Source: UBA7672 sp030824255 (lineage in GTDB: Bacteria > Pseudomonadota > Alphaproteobacteria > Caulobacterales > Hyphomonadaceae). From it: a stretch of 64,000 bases of DNA. Position 1 is the stretch's first letter. Each line of letters starts with the position of its first letter. The stretch covers positions 434,001-498,000 of the forward strand of contig OW818686.1 of the NCBI GenBank assembly GCA_942493305.1. Reading direction: 5' to 3'. Position numbers and translations under genes: made by a program. Shown here piece after piece: positions 53,187-62,075 of this stretch. The notes below the pieces were generated by a model that was not told the DNA's origin, ran no database searches, and saw nothing but the letters and a program-made list of their open reading frames with translations.

Positions 53187-53767
53187 AAGGATTCACGCTC
53201 GTCGAAACACTGGTTGCGCTCGCCGCCCTGTCCGTCCTTGCGGCCGGTGCGCTGGCGGTGTCGAGCGCATCGACGGCGAGCCATGACGTCATCCGCGCGC
53301 GGCAGGATGCAACGCAGGAGCTGACAAGACTGCGCGCCGCCCTCAAGGCGGATACGACACAGGCCGCCGCCCGCCGTCCGCGCGACATCAACGGGGCAAA
53401 GGATCAGGCGGCATTGACCGCCGGCGGGCGCGGCGATGGCGTCTTCCTGTCACTCGTGCGTCGCGGCTGGGATAATCCGCTGGAGCAGGATCGCGCCTCG
53501 CTGCAGTATGTCGAATACAGGCTCGATCAGGGCCGCATCGAGCGACTGTGGCGCCGGCATGTCGACGGCTCCCCGCTCCAGGCGCCGCAACTGCTTGCCG
53601 AGAATGTGCGCAGCGTCTCGCTCGCCTTCATGGATCACGACCAGTGGATGGAAGCATGGGCCGGTGCGCCCAACCGTCCCCTGCCACGCGCCATCCGCCT
53701 CAATCTCGAATTCACCTCCGGCGACGTCCTCTCTCAGACCTTCCTCCTGCCGGAGGTAGCGCGATGA
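53183..53767 (+). CDS. gspJ: Minor pseudopilin GspJ
   Basis: The product has 194 residues. The leader is only M-K-G before F-T-L-V-E-T-L-V-A-L-A-A-L-S. Later W-D-N-P and Y-V-E-Y-R match the GspJ domain. ATGA overlaps occur at both ends. Confidence 0.9.
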   Translation: MKGFTLVETLVALAALSVLAAGALAVSSASTASHDVIRARQDATQELTRLRAALKADTTQAAARRPRDINGAKDQAALTAGGRGDGVFLSLVRRGWDNPLEQDRASLQYVEYRLDQGRIERLWRRHVDGSPLQAPQLLAENVRSVSLAFMDHDQWMEAWAGAPNRPLPRAIRLNLEFTSGDVLSQTFLLPEVAR

Positions 53768-54729
53768 CATGGACGCGGGATACAGGCGCGGCGCTGCTTA
53801 CCACCCTGATTGTCGTGGCGGGGCTCGCTGCAATTTCGGTTGCGGTACTGGCCGATATGCAGCGCGCCCAGCGTCTCTCCGCCAACGCCCACAGCACGGC
53901 GCAGGCGCAATGGTATGCGGTCGGCGCCGAAGCTTTCGCGCGCCTCACCGCTGACGACCTTGTCTCGGGCGCCCTGCCGCGCACGGCCCTCGCCAGCGCG
54001 CCGCGGATGGCGGCCTTCCCGCTCGACCACGGCATGATGCAGGTCAGCGTCCGCGACGCCTCAACCTGCATCAACGCCAACAGCGTGGTATCCGGGGCGG
54101 GTGACATCTTCGAGCGCGACGAAACCGGCGTCCGTCAGGTGATCGCGCTGATGACTCTGCTGGGCCTGTCTACCGGTCAGGCTGCGGACCTGACGGATTC
54201 GCTCGTCGGCTGGATCGACACTGGCGGCGGCGCGGTCGGCGCGGATGATGCGCCATATGCGTCTATGGCTCCGCCCTATCTTACGGGCGGCGAACCGCTG
54301 GCCGAGATCAGCGAGCTGCGCGCGATACGCGGCTTCACGCCGGAAGTGATGGCAAAGCTGCGCCCGTGGCTCTGTGTCCTGCCGCAGACCGGTCCGTCCC
54401 GGGTCAATCTCAACGCTCTCACGGAAGAACAGGCGCCCGTTCTTGTTGCTGCGACAGAGAACAAGCTGACGCCTTCGGCCGTACGCGATCTCATTCGCCG
54501 CCGGCCGCCGGCGGGCTGGCAGAGCATTGGCGAGGTCTTTGCCGGTCCCAGCCTTGCCGCGCTTGGCATGGACGAGCGGGCGCTGTCGTCGTTCACGTTG
54601 GACACGCGCGCCGTGGCGCTGGATGTACTCGTCACCCACGCCGATGCCGAAGTGGCCATGTCGGAACTGATGATCAGCAGCGGGCAGGGATTTGTGACAG
54701 CCGCACGCCGATGGACGGAGGACAGATGA
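53764..54729 (+). CDS. gspK: Minor pseudopilin GspK
   Basis: The product has 321 residues. R-D-T-G-A-A-L-L-T-T-L-I-V-V-A-G-L-A is the leader and helix, with Ala rather than Phe at +1. V-N-L-N-A-L-T-E-E-Q and repeated helical pairs fit the GspK fold that caps the pseudopilus. The 5' extension in the same frame is a shadow of gspJ. Confidence 0.92.
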   Translation: MTWTRDTGAALLTTLIVVAGLAAISVAVLADMQRAQRLSANAHSTAQAQWYAVGAEAFARLTADDLVSGALPRTALASAPRMAAFPLDHGMMQVSVRDASTCINANSVVSGAGDIFERDETGVRQVIALMTLLGLSTGQAADLTDSLVGWIDTGGGAVGADDAPYASMAPPYLTGGEPLAEISELRAIRGFTPEVMAKLRPWLCVLPQTGPSRVNLNALTEEQAPVLVAATENKLTPSAVRDLIRRRPPAGWQSIGEVFAGPSLAALGMDERALSSFTLDTRAVALDVLVTHADAEVAMSELMISSGQGFVTAARRWTEDR

Positions 54730-55772
54730 AGCCGGTCCAGATCATCATTGCGTCCACCAGTGCGGATGCGCCGTGGCGCACCTTATCCGTCATGACTGCT
54801 GCGCGCGGCCCATCGCGCATCCTGCTGGCGCCGGGCGCGCTGGTGCTCGCGCGCGAAGTCGATCGCGCCGGCCGCACAGAGGCTCAGGCCCGCAGCGTAA
54901 CGCTCGCCGCCCTGGCGCCCGATCTCGCAATGTCGCCCGACGCCTCCATCTGTGTGCTTGGCGCCGTCACGGGCGACAAGCGCCTCGCCTTGGTTATGTC
55001 GCGGAAAGCCCTTGATGAGCTGGTGTCGCAGGCGCGCGCCAAAGGGTTCTCTCCTGACGCCGTTATCCCTGACTACCTGCTTCTCCCGGAGCCCGAAAGC
55101 GACGAGGCCATCGTCGCGCTGGGCGAAGAGGCTATTGTGCGTCTCAGCAATACCGGCTTCTCGTGCCATCCGGACATGCTTCCCCTGCTGATCGGTGCGC
55201 GCCGGCAGCACGCTGTCGATCTCGACCAGACCACAAGAGCCTTCATCGCCGGCGGCCGTCATGCCGCGGCGCCCAACCTCCTGCAAACAGCCGTTACGAC
55301 GGCCAACGCAGGCGGCAAGCGCACGCCGGCTCTCGCCATCGCGTCTCTGGCCGCGGCGCTTGCCATCTTCGCGGCCCTTCCCTGGATTGACGCTTGGCAG
55401 CTCAACACGGCGACAGCCGATTTGCGCAGCCAGACGGAACAGGTCGCTCGCGCCGCCCTGCCCAACGCCCAGCGCATCGTGAACCCGATCGCCCAGCTGC
55501 GAGAGGCGCGTATGCCCGCCAGTCGCGCCACGGACGGGCTCAATCACGCTGCAACGCTCCTTGAAGGTCTCGCCCGTTCGCCCGGCGTCTCGGTCGCGCG
55601 GCTGGAACTGGCCGATGGCGCCGTCCGCGCACAGGTCGGCGTCTCCAGCACGTCCCTCCTCCAGCCCCTACGCGATCATGTCGCCGCCAGCGGGCTGCAA
55701 CTGGTCGAAACGCCTGGCATCAGCCAACCGAACAACATCCCTGTCGATCTAGAACTGACGGCCAAGCCATGA
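54726..55772 (+). CDS. gspL: Type II secretion protein GspL
   Basis: The product has 348 residues: a cytosolic actin-like domain (residues 1-205), one transmembrane helix (about 207-222, A-S-L-A-A-A-L-A-I-F-A-A-L-P-W) and a periplasmic ferredoxin-like domain. It recruits GspE to the membrane. ATGA overlaps occur with gspK and gspM. Confidence 0.92.
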   Translation: MKPVQIIIASTSADAPWRTLSVMTAARGPSRILLAPGALVLAREVDRAGRTEAQARSVTLAALAPDLAMSPDASICVLGAVTGDKRLALVMSRKALDELVSQARAKGFSPDAVIPDYLLLPEPESDEAIVALGEEAIVRLSNTGFSCHPDMLPLLIGARRQHAVDLDQTTRAFIAGGRHAAAPNLLQTAVTTANAGGKRTPALAIASLAAALAIFAALPWIDAWQLNTATADLRSQTEQVARAALPNAQRIVNPIAQLREARMPASRATDGLNHAATLLEGLARSPGVSVARLELADGAVRAQVGVSSTSLLQPLRDHVAASGLQLVETPGISQPNNIPVDLELTAKP

Positions 55773-56239
55773 GCTCCCCGCGTCTGACCAGCAACCTGCT
55801 GTCGCGCCTCTCGCCTCGCGAGAAGCTGCTGGTTGGGCTTGCCGTTGCCATTTGCTTCGTCATGGGCGCGCTCTACCTCGTGCGCTTCCCCGGCGAAGGC
55901 GCAGCGCGAAGCGCCGCCAGCCGCAACGCGCAGGCCGCCGCTGAACTGGCCGAAGCCCGTACGCTGGCCTCACAGGGCAGCAACCTCGCACAACAGCCCG
56001 CGCAGCCGCATCTCGATCGCCTGCTGGGCCTTGCCGCACAGCATGGCCTCGTCATCATCGACTCGCGGCAGGCGGATGGCGCAATCGTGCTGCGGATGAG
56101 CTCGGAAAACTCCGCCAAGGTTCTCGCATGGGCCGCCGAAGCCTCCGTAACAGCCGCGCCGCTCAGCTCCCTGTCGATTACGCAGGATGCCGTCGCCGGT
56201 CTCGCTATCGAAGCCTCCTTCGCAGGAGACACGCCATGA
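55769..56239 (+). CDS. gspM: Type II secretion protein GspM
   Basis: The product has 156 residues. S-R-L-S-P-R-E-K-L-L-V-G-L-A-V-A-I precedes the transmembrane helix (about 20-38), followed by coiled coil and a small periplasmic domain. It pairs with GspL. ATGA overlaps both neighbours. Confidence 0.9.
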   Translation: MSSPRLTSNLLSRLSPREKLLVGLAVAICFVMGALYLVRFPGEGAARSAASRNAQAAAELAEARTLASQGSNLAQQPAQPHLDRLLGLAAQHGLVIIDSRQADGAIVLRMSSENSAKVLAWAAEASVTAAPLSSLSITQDAVAGLAIEASFAGDTP

Positions 56240-56880
56240 TCCTGCGTATCGGCGCCATCACGCTGGCCTTCCTGATCGCGGCAATCGCCATGCTGCCACT
56301 GCGCATGGCGTGGGCGACCGGCCCCCAATCGTCAGATCTCGCCATCGCCAGCATCGACGGCACTGTCTGGAGCGGGCGAATCGCGGGCGTCTCGTGGCGC
56401 GGTCATGCGCTTGGCGCCTTCGACACATCTCTCTCCCCCGCAGACCTGCTGCCGCAACCGGCGCTTCACCTGACGGCCGGAACCGGCCCGCTGAAATCAG
56501 CCCTGCTGCGGGCCAGCGGCGATGCGCTTATCATCACACGCGCCGATATCCGGATGGATGTCGCATCCCTCGCTCCCGCGCTTGCGGCCAACGCCACGGT
56601 CCGCATCTCGAATGGCGAAATCACGCTTCAGCGCGGTATCTGCACAACCGCCTCCGGCCGCATCGATGCTCCCGCCATCCCCGAGATTGGCCTACCCGTT
56701 TTCACGGGGGCTCTCTCCTGCGATCGCGGCGTCCTGCTTGCGCGACTGGCGTCGACCGCCGGCGACGTGGTACTTGAACTGAGTGGCGGCTCACAGGTGT
56801 CATGGCGCTCGGCGTCTCCCGCGCTCGCGATCATGCTCGCAGCCGCCGGCATCGCGCAGTCGGCGTCCACAGACACATGA
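56236..56880 (+). CDS. gspN: Type II secretion protein GspN
   Basis: The product has 214 residues with an N-terminal transmembrane helix (about 5-22) and a beta-rich periplasmic region (S-I-D-G-T-V-W-S-G-R-I-A-G-V-S-W-R-G is the family signature). Often absent from other gsp operons. ATGA overlaps occur with gspM and the peptidase. Confidence 0.88.
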   Translation: MILRIGAITLAFLIAAIAMLPLRMAWATGPQSSDLAIASIDGTVWSGRIAGVSWRGHALGAFDTSLSPADLLPQPALHLTAGTGPLKSALLRASGDALIITRADIRMDVASLAPALAANATVRISNGEITLQRGICTTASGRIDAPAIPEIGLPVFTGALSCDRGVLLARLASTAGDVVLELSGGSQVSWRSASPALAIMLAAAGIAQSASTDT

Positions 56881-57455
56881 CGCCAAGTGTCGACGACACG
56901 CCGGATCTCATATCGTCGCTGCATCTCTCGCGCCGCAAGGCTATGCTCGCGCTCGGGATTGGCGTCATTGCATCGGTTCTCGCCATCGCCCTCACGCCGG
57001 CAGAGCGCTGGCCGGCAGGCATCCTCCTTGCCTTCGCGCTGAGCTGGGCATCCGTCGTCGATATCGACCGCTTCATCCTCCCCGACGCGATCACCCTCGG
57101 GCTCGTCCTCGCGGGCCTCGGCATGGCTTTGGCCTCGGGCGATACCGGGATGATGGGCGCCTCTGCTCTCGGCGCGGCACTAGGCTACGCCCTGCTTGCG
57201 GGGGCGGCCTTCGTCTATCGCCGAGTTAGGGGTCGTGATGGCCTTGGCCTGGGCGACGCCAAAATCCTCGCGGCAGCTGGAGCTTGGCTGGGCTGGGCCG
57301 CCCTGCCGCTGATCCTGCTGGCGGCCTCCTTAACAGGCCTCCTCTGGGCCATCGGCGCCCTGCTGAGGGGCGGGTCAGCCGTCGCAACCCGCGCGATCCC
57401 TTTTGGCCCCTTCATTTCCCTCGCATTTTTTGCCGCATGGATAGTTCACGCCTAG
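56877..57455 (+). CDS. gspO: Prepilin peptidase GspO, minimal type
   Basis: This is an A24-family aspartyl protease of 192 residues with about six transmembrane helices. Active-site aspartates are Asp62 or Asp64 in V-V-D-I-D-R-F-I-L-P-D and Asp127 in G-L-G-L-G-D-A-K. The N-terminal cysteine-rich and methyltransferase region found in PilD/GspO is missing, so it may only cleave leaders. The annotated start avoids a 25-residue basic extension that overlaps gspN. Confidence 0.9.
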   Translation: MTPSVDDTPDLISSLHLSRRKAMLALGIGVIASVLAIALTPAERWPAGILLAFALSWASVVDIDRFILPDAITLGLVLAGLGMALASGDTGMMGASALGAALGYALLAGAAFVYRRVRGRDGLGLGDAKILAAAGAWLGWAALPLILLAASLTGLLWAIGALLRGGSAVATRAIPFGPFISLAFFAAWIVHA

Positions 57456-57456
57456 G

Positions 57457-57484
57457 ACGCAAGGTTTGCTTGCGTTTAAGTTTT
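57457..57484 (+). terminator. Intrinsic terminator after the gsp operon
   Basis: ACGCAAG (57457-57463) and CTTGCGT (57469-57475) form a perfect 7-bp stem with a 5-nt loop, followed by TTAAGTTTT. It begins 2 bp after the gspO stop. Confidence 0.85.
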
Positions 57485-57509
57485 CGAGTGTTATACCCCC
57501 GCGTCCCGC

Positions 57510-57599
57510 GGAGAGGTGCCAGAGTGGTCGATCGGGACGGTCTCGAAAACCGTTGTACCTTCACGGGTACCGTGAGTTCGAATCTCACCCTCTCCGCCA
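57510..57599 (+). tRNA. tRNA-Ser (anticodon CGA)
   Basis: The 90-nt gene has a GGAGAGG/CCTCTCC acceptor stem, a long variable arm as expected for tRNA-Ser, a T arm with GTTCGAATC, and an encoded 3' CCA (57597-57599). The anticodon stem ACGGT/ACCGT surrounds CTCGAAA, giving anticodon CGA at 57544-57546, which reads UCG. Confidence 0.96.
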
Positions 57600-57716
57600 G
57601 GTGACCTAGGTCTCCCCACACAGTTCCAGTAGTCAGCGCGAATAGCCCGCTTTCGGGGGCATTTCGGCGCGCGCTGGTGTCTCTGCGCTATCCGACGGTC
57701 CCGCGCTTCGCCCGAG

Positions 57717-58385
57717 TTACGCCACGGCACTGCTACAGACATATTCCGAGCGCACACGCAGCAGGCGCATCGCGCGGCGGCTCAGCAAATGCCCCTGAAT
57801 GTTGAACACGTTGTAGACCGCTGAACGCTTCGGGAGAAAACGCTGCGCGGATGATACACTCTTGAAGCCCTGCATCTTTCGCTCGCGTCTTCGAATGCTG
57901 AGGTGTGAATTTTCGGCGCGGTCTATGGCGGTCGCCAAGGTCTAGCCGATCTAGCGCAGACCTGTCTGAGCGGATGCCATCTGTCACGATGATGTTGGCT
58001 CGACCCGCTGGTTGTTTAAAAGTCACCGAAGAAATCGAAGCGCCGCTTGGGTATCGCGCCGCTTCTGCACGATCATGTCTAGAACCTCGCCTTCGTCATC
58101 GACGGCTCGCCAGGTCCATACGCGCTCGCCTGCGATCGTCGAGACCATCTCGCCGAGATGGCCAACGCGGCGATGCGGGAAATTTGCGACAACGAAGGTA
58201 GGCCGCAACCTTCAGTCCGAACTTCACCGTCCAATGGCGGATCGTCTCGTACGAGACGTCGACGCCGCGTTGCGCCATCATCTCTTCGACATCGCGCAAG
58301 CTGGGTGTGAAGCGGAAGTACAGCCAAACTGCATACTGAATCACGTCCGGCGGAAAGCGGCGCCGCTTGTACGAAATTCACGCCA
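57717..58385 (-). pseudogene. Degenerate IS6-family transposase
   Basis: Three frames on the minus strand carry consecutive parts of an IS6-type DDE transposase: Y-K-R-R-R-F-P-P-D-V-I-Q-Y-A-V-W-L-Y-F-R-F (58385-58290, followed by R-D-V-E-E-M-M-A-Q-R-G), then E-M-V-S-T-I-A-G-E-R-V-W-T-W-R-A-V-D-D-E-G-E-V-L-D (58023-58208), then R-A-E-N-S-H-L-S-I-R-R-R-E-R-K-M-Q (to 57717). An in-frame TGA sits right after the expected start and at least two frameshifts break the gene. No clear terminal repeats were found. It lies just beyond tRNA-Ser. Confidence 0.85.
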
Positions 58386-58599
58386 TTGGGGTCCCGGGGA
58401 AACCCAATAACCTTGGCCACACCAGAGATTAGTCAGCATTGTTCTGACAGCACCTGTCAGGTCGATGCGGACGCGGCGGGGACGTGAATACGTCAGACCA
58501 TCGCGCTGGGGCGCAGCCAACCGCGTTCTGATTGGCAGTATTGCTTGCGAAATCTGCATTCTGGCGTTTAGTTCCCGTTGACGAGATCAGGGGACTTTA
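58386..58599. other. Gap between IS remnant and protease gene
   Basis: No gene is visible. CTGACAG-CAC-CTGTCAG (58444-58460) is a perfect 7-bp inverted repeat that could mark the old IS end or be a regulatory hairpin. The rest shows no recognisable promoter or repeat. Confidence 0.3.
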
Positions 58600-61500
58600 T
58601 TGCGATATCTTCTTGCCTCCCTCATGGGAGCTTCGTGCTTGCTGGCTGCTGGACACGCGGTCGCTCAGGGCGTGGGCTATTATCAGACACCGGCGCTCGG
58701 ACCGGGATCACTCGTTTTCGCAAGCGAAGGCGACTTGTGGCGCGCTGCTCCGGGAGGCGGCGACGCCCTGCGTCTGACGACACACCCGGAAGCGGAATCC
58801 TCCCCCGCCATCTCGCCAGACGGTCAATGGATAGCCTTCGAGGCGACCTATGACGGCCCCCGCGAGATCTACCTCATCCCCGTCAACGGCGGCGCGCCTG
58901 TGCGCCTCACGCATGAGGGCGGCGATGTTGCAGTCCGTGGCTGGCTCGACAACAACACGGTCATCTACCGCACATCCAACCTTCCCGGTCCGGTCCCGCG
59001 CCTGCTGCGTACGGTGGACCGCACAAGCCTGCGCACCAGCGACATCCCACTCGCCGACGCGGAACAGGCGGCGCTGCTGAGCGATGGCAGGACACTCGTC
59101 TTCACGCGCTATGGCCTTTCCGTCGGCGGCGACAACGCCGTGCGCTATCGCGGCGGACGGATGGGGCAGCTCTGGCGCTACACGCTGGGCAGCGACACTG
59201 AGGCCGTTCGCCTTGCTGCCGATTTCGGCGCGCCGATCACCAGCCCCATGTCCTGGGCCGGCCGCATCTATTTCGTCAGCGACAAGTCTGGCTCCGACAA
59301 CATCTGGTCGATGAACGAGACCGGCGGCGACCCGCGCCAGCACACGCAATCCACCGCATGGCAAATGCGCACGCCCAATCTATATCAGGGGCGCATCATC
59401 TATCAGAGCGGCGCTGATCTCTACACATACGACATCGCCTCCGGCGGCACTTCGTCGATTTCACTGCGCCTCGCCACCGATGACGATTTCACACGGCGCC
59501 GTTGGCTCGATACACCGCTCGCCTTCCTTGAGAGCGCCCAGTTCGCCCCGGGTGGCGACGCCGTGACGATCTCGGCACGAGGCCGCTTCGTCACCGCCTT
59601 CGTCGGCCCGCGTCGGCGCATCGAATTCCAGGTGCCCGATGGCGCACGGGCCCGCTCGGCATCACTCGGCGCCGATGGCAAGTCGCTCTATGCGATCGTC
59701 GACGCTGGCGTCTATGGCGAGATCTGGCGCTTTCCGGCGGATGGCAGCGGCGATGGCAAGGCCGTCACCACGGGCTCCAGCGCCTATATCTGGGAAGTGT
59801 CGCCTGCGCCCAAGGGCGACAGCCTTCTCTACTCCGACAAGCGCGGAAAACTGTTCCACCTCGATGCGCGCACGGGACGCAGCACGGAAATCGATACAAC
59901 CAGAAGTAGCTCGGATTCGCCCTTCGCGAGTTACGAATGGTCGTCGGACGGGCGTTACGTCGCCTACTCCTTCATCGACGCACGCGACATCACGCAGGTA
60001 GCGTTCTACGACACCCAGACGCGCCAGCGGACAGTCCTGACATCCGGAAAATACGAATCCTTCTCCCCGGCCTTCTCGCCGGATGGCGGGTGGCTCTATT
60101 TTCTCTCCGATCGCAACTTCCAGGCGAACCCCGGCGCGCCGTGGGGCGACCGCAATATGGGCCCCGCCTTCCGCGCGCGCACGAAGCTCTATGCCCTCCA
60201 GCTGGACCCCAAGGCAAAATTCCCGTTCAAGCCGGAAGACGAACTCGCTCCTGCGCCGGATGAAAAGGACAAGGCCAAGGACGCAAACGACGACATGCCT
60301 CCCGCCCCGCGCACAGCGACGACCGAAAAGCCGGACACGTCGAAGGACGAGAAGCAGGCCCCCGTTGTTCTGGCCGGCCTGCCGGACCGTCTCTGGGAGG
60401 TTCCCGTGCGCCCCGGCGACTATGCCGGCCTTCTCGTGACCGGGACTCACATCCTGCTCGCCGAGCGTGGCGAGCAGGGCGAGGAAGGCGCATCTCTCCG
60501 GCGTATCAAGATCACTTCGAAGAAAGTGGAACTGACAGACTTCACCGGCGACGTTCGCCGCTTCGCGCTGTCGGCCGATCGCAGCAAGCTGTTCGTCCAG
60601 CAGGGCGCCGCCGCCAAGGCAAAATTCCTCATCGTCAATCCTGCCGAGGATTTCCCGAAGGATCTGGAGCAGAGCACGATCCGGATCTCCGACTGGCGCC
60701 TCGCAGTCGACCCGCGCGACGAGTGGCGCCAGATGGCGCTCGATGCCTGGCGCCTGCACCGCGATTTCGCCTACGACAGCAGCTTGCGCGGCGTAAACTG
60801 GAACGCCGTTCGCGACCGCTTCGTGCCGCTCGCCGAACGCGTCGGCCATCGCGCAGAACTCAACGATCTTCTCGCACAGATGTCGGCGGAACTCGGCATC
60901 CTGCACAGCCAGATTCGCGCCGGCGAAATCCCGATGGATCGCGAAAGCGGCGTGCCGGCTTTTCTGGGCGCCACGTATGAAGCTGCCCCCAACGGCCTGC
61001 GCATCGTTTCCATCCGCGATGGCGAACGCGCACGGCCTGATACACTGGGACCATTGCTGAAGCCGGGCGTCGGTATACTGCCGGGCGATGTCATTACCGC
61101 AATCGACGGAGCAAAAATCACCACGGTCGCGGCGCTTGGCGAACGCCTCATGCAGAAGGCCGGCCAGCAGGTTCGCATCGACTTCACACGCGAGGCCACG
61201 CAACTCAGCCGCATCGTGATTCCTGCCTCGCGCGGTGAAGAGATCAACCTGCTCTATGCCGACTGGGTGCAGCACAACCGCGAAGCCGTCGCTGCCGCCT
61301 CGGGCGGCAAGGTCGGCTATCTCCATCTTCGCGCCATGGGCGCCGGCGACGCGGCCAGTTTCGCGCGCGACTTCTACGAACACTACGACAAGGACGGCCT
61401 GATCATCGACGTGCGCGGCAATCGCGGCGGCAACATCGACAGCTGGATCATCGGCACGCTGCTGCGCCGGGTGTGGGCCTTCTGGCCCTCATCGACAGGG

Positions 61501-61935
61501 GCAGGACCTGCGACCACCAACATGCAGCAGACCTTCCGTGGCCATCTCACTATCCTCATAGACGAGGGCACGTATTCGGACGGCGAAACCTTTGCGGCGG
61601 GCGTGAAGGCGCTTAACCTTGCGCCGCTGGTCGGCGTGCAGACGGCGGGCGCGGGCATCTGGCTGTCCGATCGCAACCCGCTCATCGACGGCGGTCAGGC
61701 CCGCATCGCGGAGATGGGGCAGTTCGGTCTCGACGGCCGCTGGCTGGTCGAAGGCCGTGGCGTCTCGCCGGATATTGAGGTCGAGAACATGCCCCGCGCC
61801 GCCTATCTCGGACAGGACGCCCAGCTCGACGCCGCGCTTGCTTATCTCAAAGACAAAATCACTGCTTCCCCCATTCCCCCACTTACGCCAGGAGCCTATC
61901 CGCCACTCGGCGAGTACGGAGCGGATATTCGATAG
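58600..61935 (+). CDS. Tricorn-like S41 family protease, exported
   Basis: The product has 1111 residues with a signal peptide (M-R-Y-L-L-A-S-L-M-G-A-S-C-L-L-A-A-G-H-A-V-A-Q). Two N-terminal beta-propellers (WD-like S-P-D-G-Q-W-I-A-F, S-P-D-G-G-W-L-Y-F), a charged linker (about residues 545-590), a PDZ-like domain and the C-terminal S41 core follow. Candidate catalytic residues: His769 (G-I-L-H-S-Q), Ser993-Asp994 (G-T-Y-S-D-G-E) and Glu1051 (L-V-E-G-R-G-V). The start is TTG with AGGGGA 5 bp upstream. Tricorn usually degrades peptides; here it is exported to the periplasm. Confidence 0.93.
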   Translation: MRYLLASLMGASCLLAAGHAVAQGVGYYQTPALGPGSLVFASEGDLWRAAPGGGDALRLTTHPEAESSPAISPDGQWIAFEATYDGPREIYLIPVNGGAPVRLTHEGGDVAVRGWLDNNTVIYRTSNLPGPVPRLLRTVDRTSLRTSDIPLADAEQAALLSDGRTLVFTRYGLSVGGDNAVRYRGGRMGQLWRYTLGSDTEAVRLAADFGAPITSPMSWAGRIYFVSDKSGSDNIWSMNETGGDPRQHTQSTAWQMRTPNLYQGRIIYQSGADLYTYDIASGGTSSISLRLATDDDFTRRRWLDTPLAFLESAQFAPGGDAVTISARGRFVTAFVGPRRRIEFQVPDGARARSASLGADGKSLYAIVDAGVYGEIWRFPADGSGDGKAVTTGSSAYIWEVSPAPKGDSLLYSDKRGKLFHLDARTGRSTEIDTTRSSSDSPFASYEWSSDGRYVAYSFIDARDITQVAFYDTQTRQRTVLTSGKYESFSPAFSPDGGWLYFLSDRNFQANPGAPWGDRNMGPAFRARTKLYALQLDPKAKFPFKPEDELAPAPDEKDKAKDANDDMPPAPRTATTEKPDTSKDEKQAPVVLAGLPDRLWEVPVRPGDYAGLLVTGTHILLAERGEQGEEGASLRRIKITSKKVELTDFTGDVRRFALSADRSKLFVQQGAAAKAKFLIVNPAEDFPKDLEQSTIRISDWRLAVDPRDEWRQMALDAWRLHRDFAYDSSLRGVNWNAVRDRFVPLAERVGHRAELNDLLAQMSAELGILHSQIRAGEIPMDRESGVPAFLGATYEAAPNGLRIVSIRDGERARPDTLGPLLKPGVGILPGDVITAIDGAKITTVAALGERLMQKAGQQVRIDFTREATQLSRIVIPASRGEEINLLYADWVQHNREAVAAASGGKVGYLHLRAMGAGDAASFARDFYEHYDKDGLIIDVRGNRGGNIDSWIIGTLLRRVWAFWPSSTGAGPATTNMQQTFRGHLTILIDEGTYSDGETFAAGVKALNLAPLVGVQTAGAGIWLSDRNPLIDGGQARIAEMGQFGLDGRWLVEGRGVSPDIEVENMPRAAYLGQDAQLDAALAYLKDKITASPIPPLTPGAYPPLGEYGADIR

Positions 61936-61976
61936 GGAGCAAAACGGGGCGGCTGGGTTCGGGAAAACAGGTCATC

Positions 61977-61998
61977 TCTCCGGCCGTTCGGCTGGAGA
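61977..61998 (+). terminator. Bidirectional hairpin between convergent genes
   Basis: TCTCCGGCC (61977-61985) and GGCTGGAGA (61990-61998) pair over 9 bp with one G-T pair and a GTTC loop. A short T/C-rich run (CTATTTCTCTCT) follows. It separates the convergent protease and regulator genes. Confidence 0.5.
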
Positions 61999-62075
61999 CT
62001 ATTTCTCTCTGGCCGAGATGCAAAGATTCGAGCCATCGGATGATCTTTGTTGCACGATGCAAATCGTGATGCTGA

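Noticed and set aside
57510..58460. tRNA-Ser as an integration site for a genomic island
   Set aside because: No second copy of the tRNA 3' end, no integrase; only one decayed IS is present.
59662..61383. 573-codon frame antisense to the tricorn-like gene
   Set aside because: Shadow frame, no recognisable motif.
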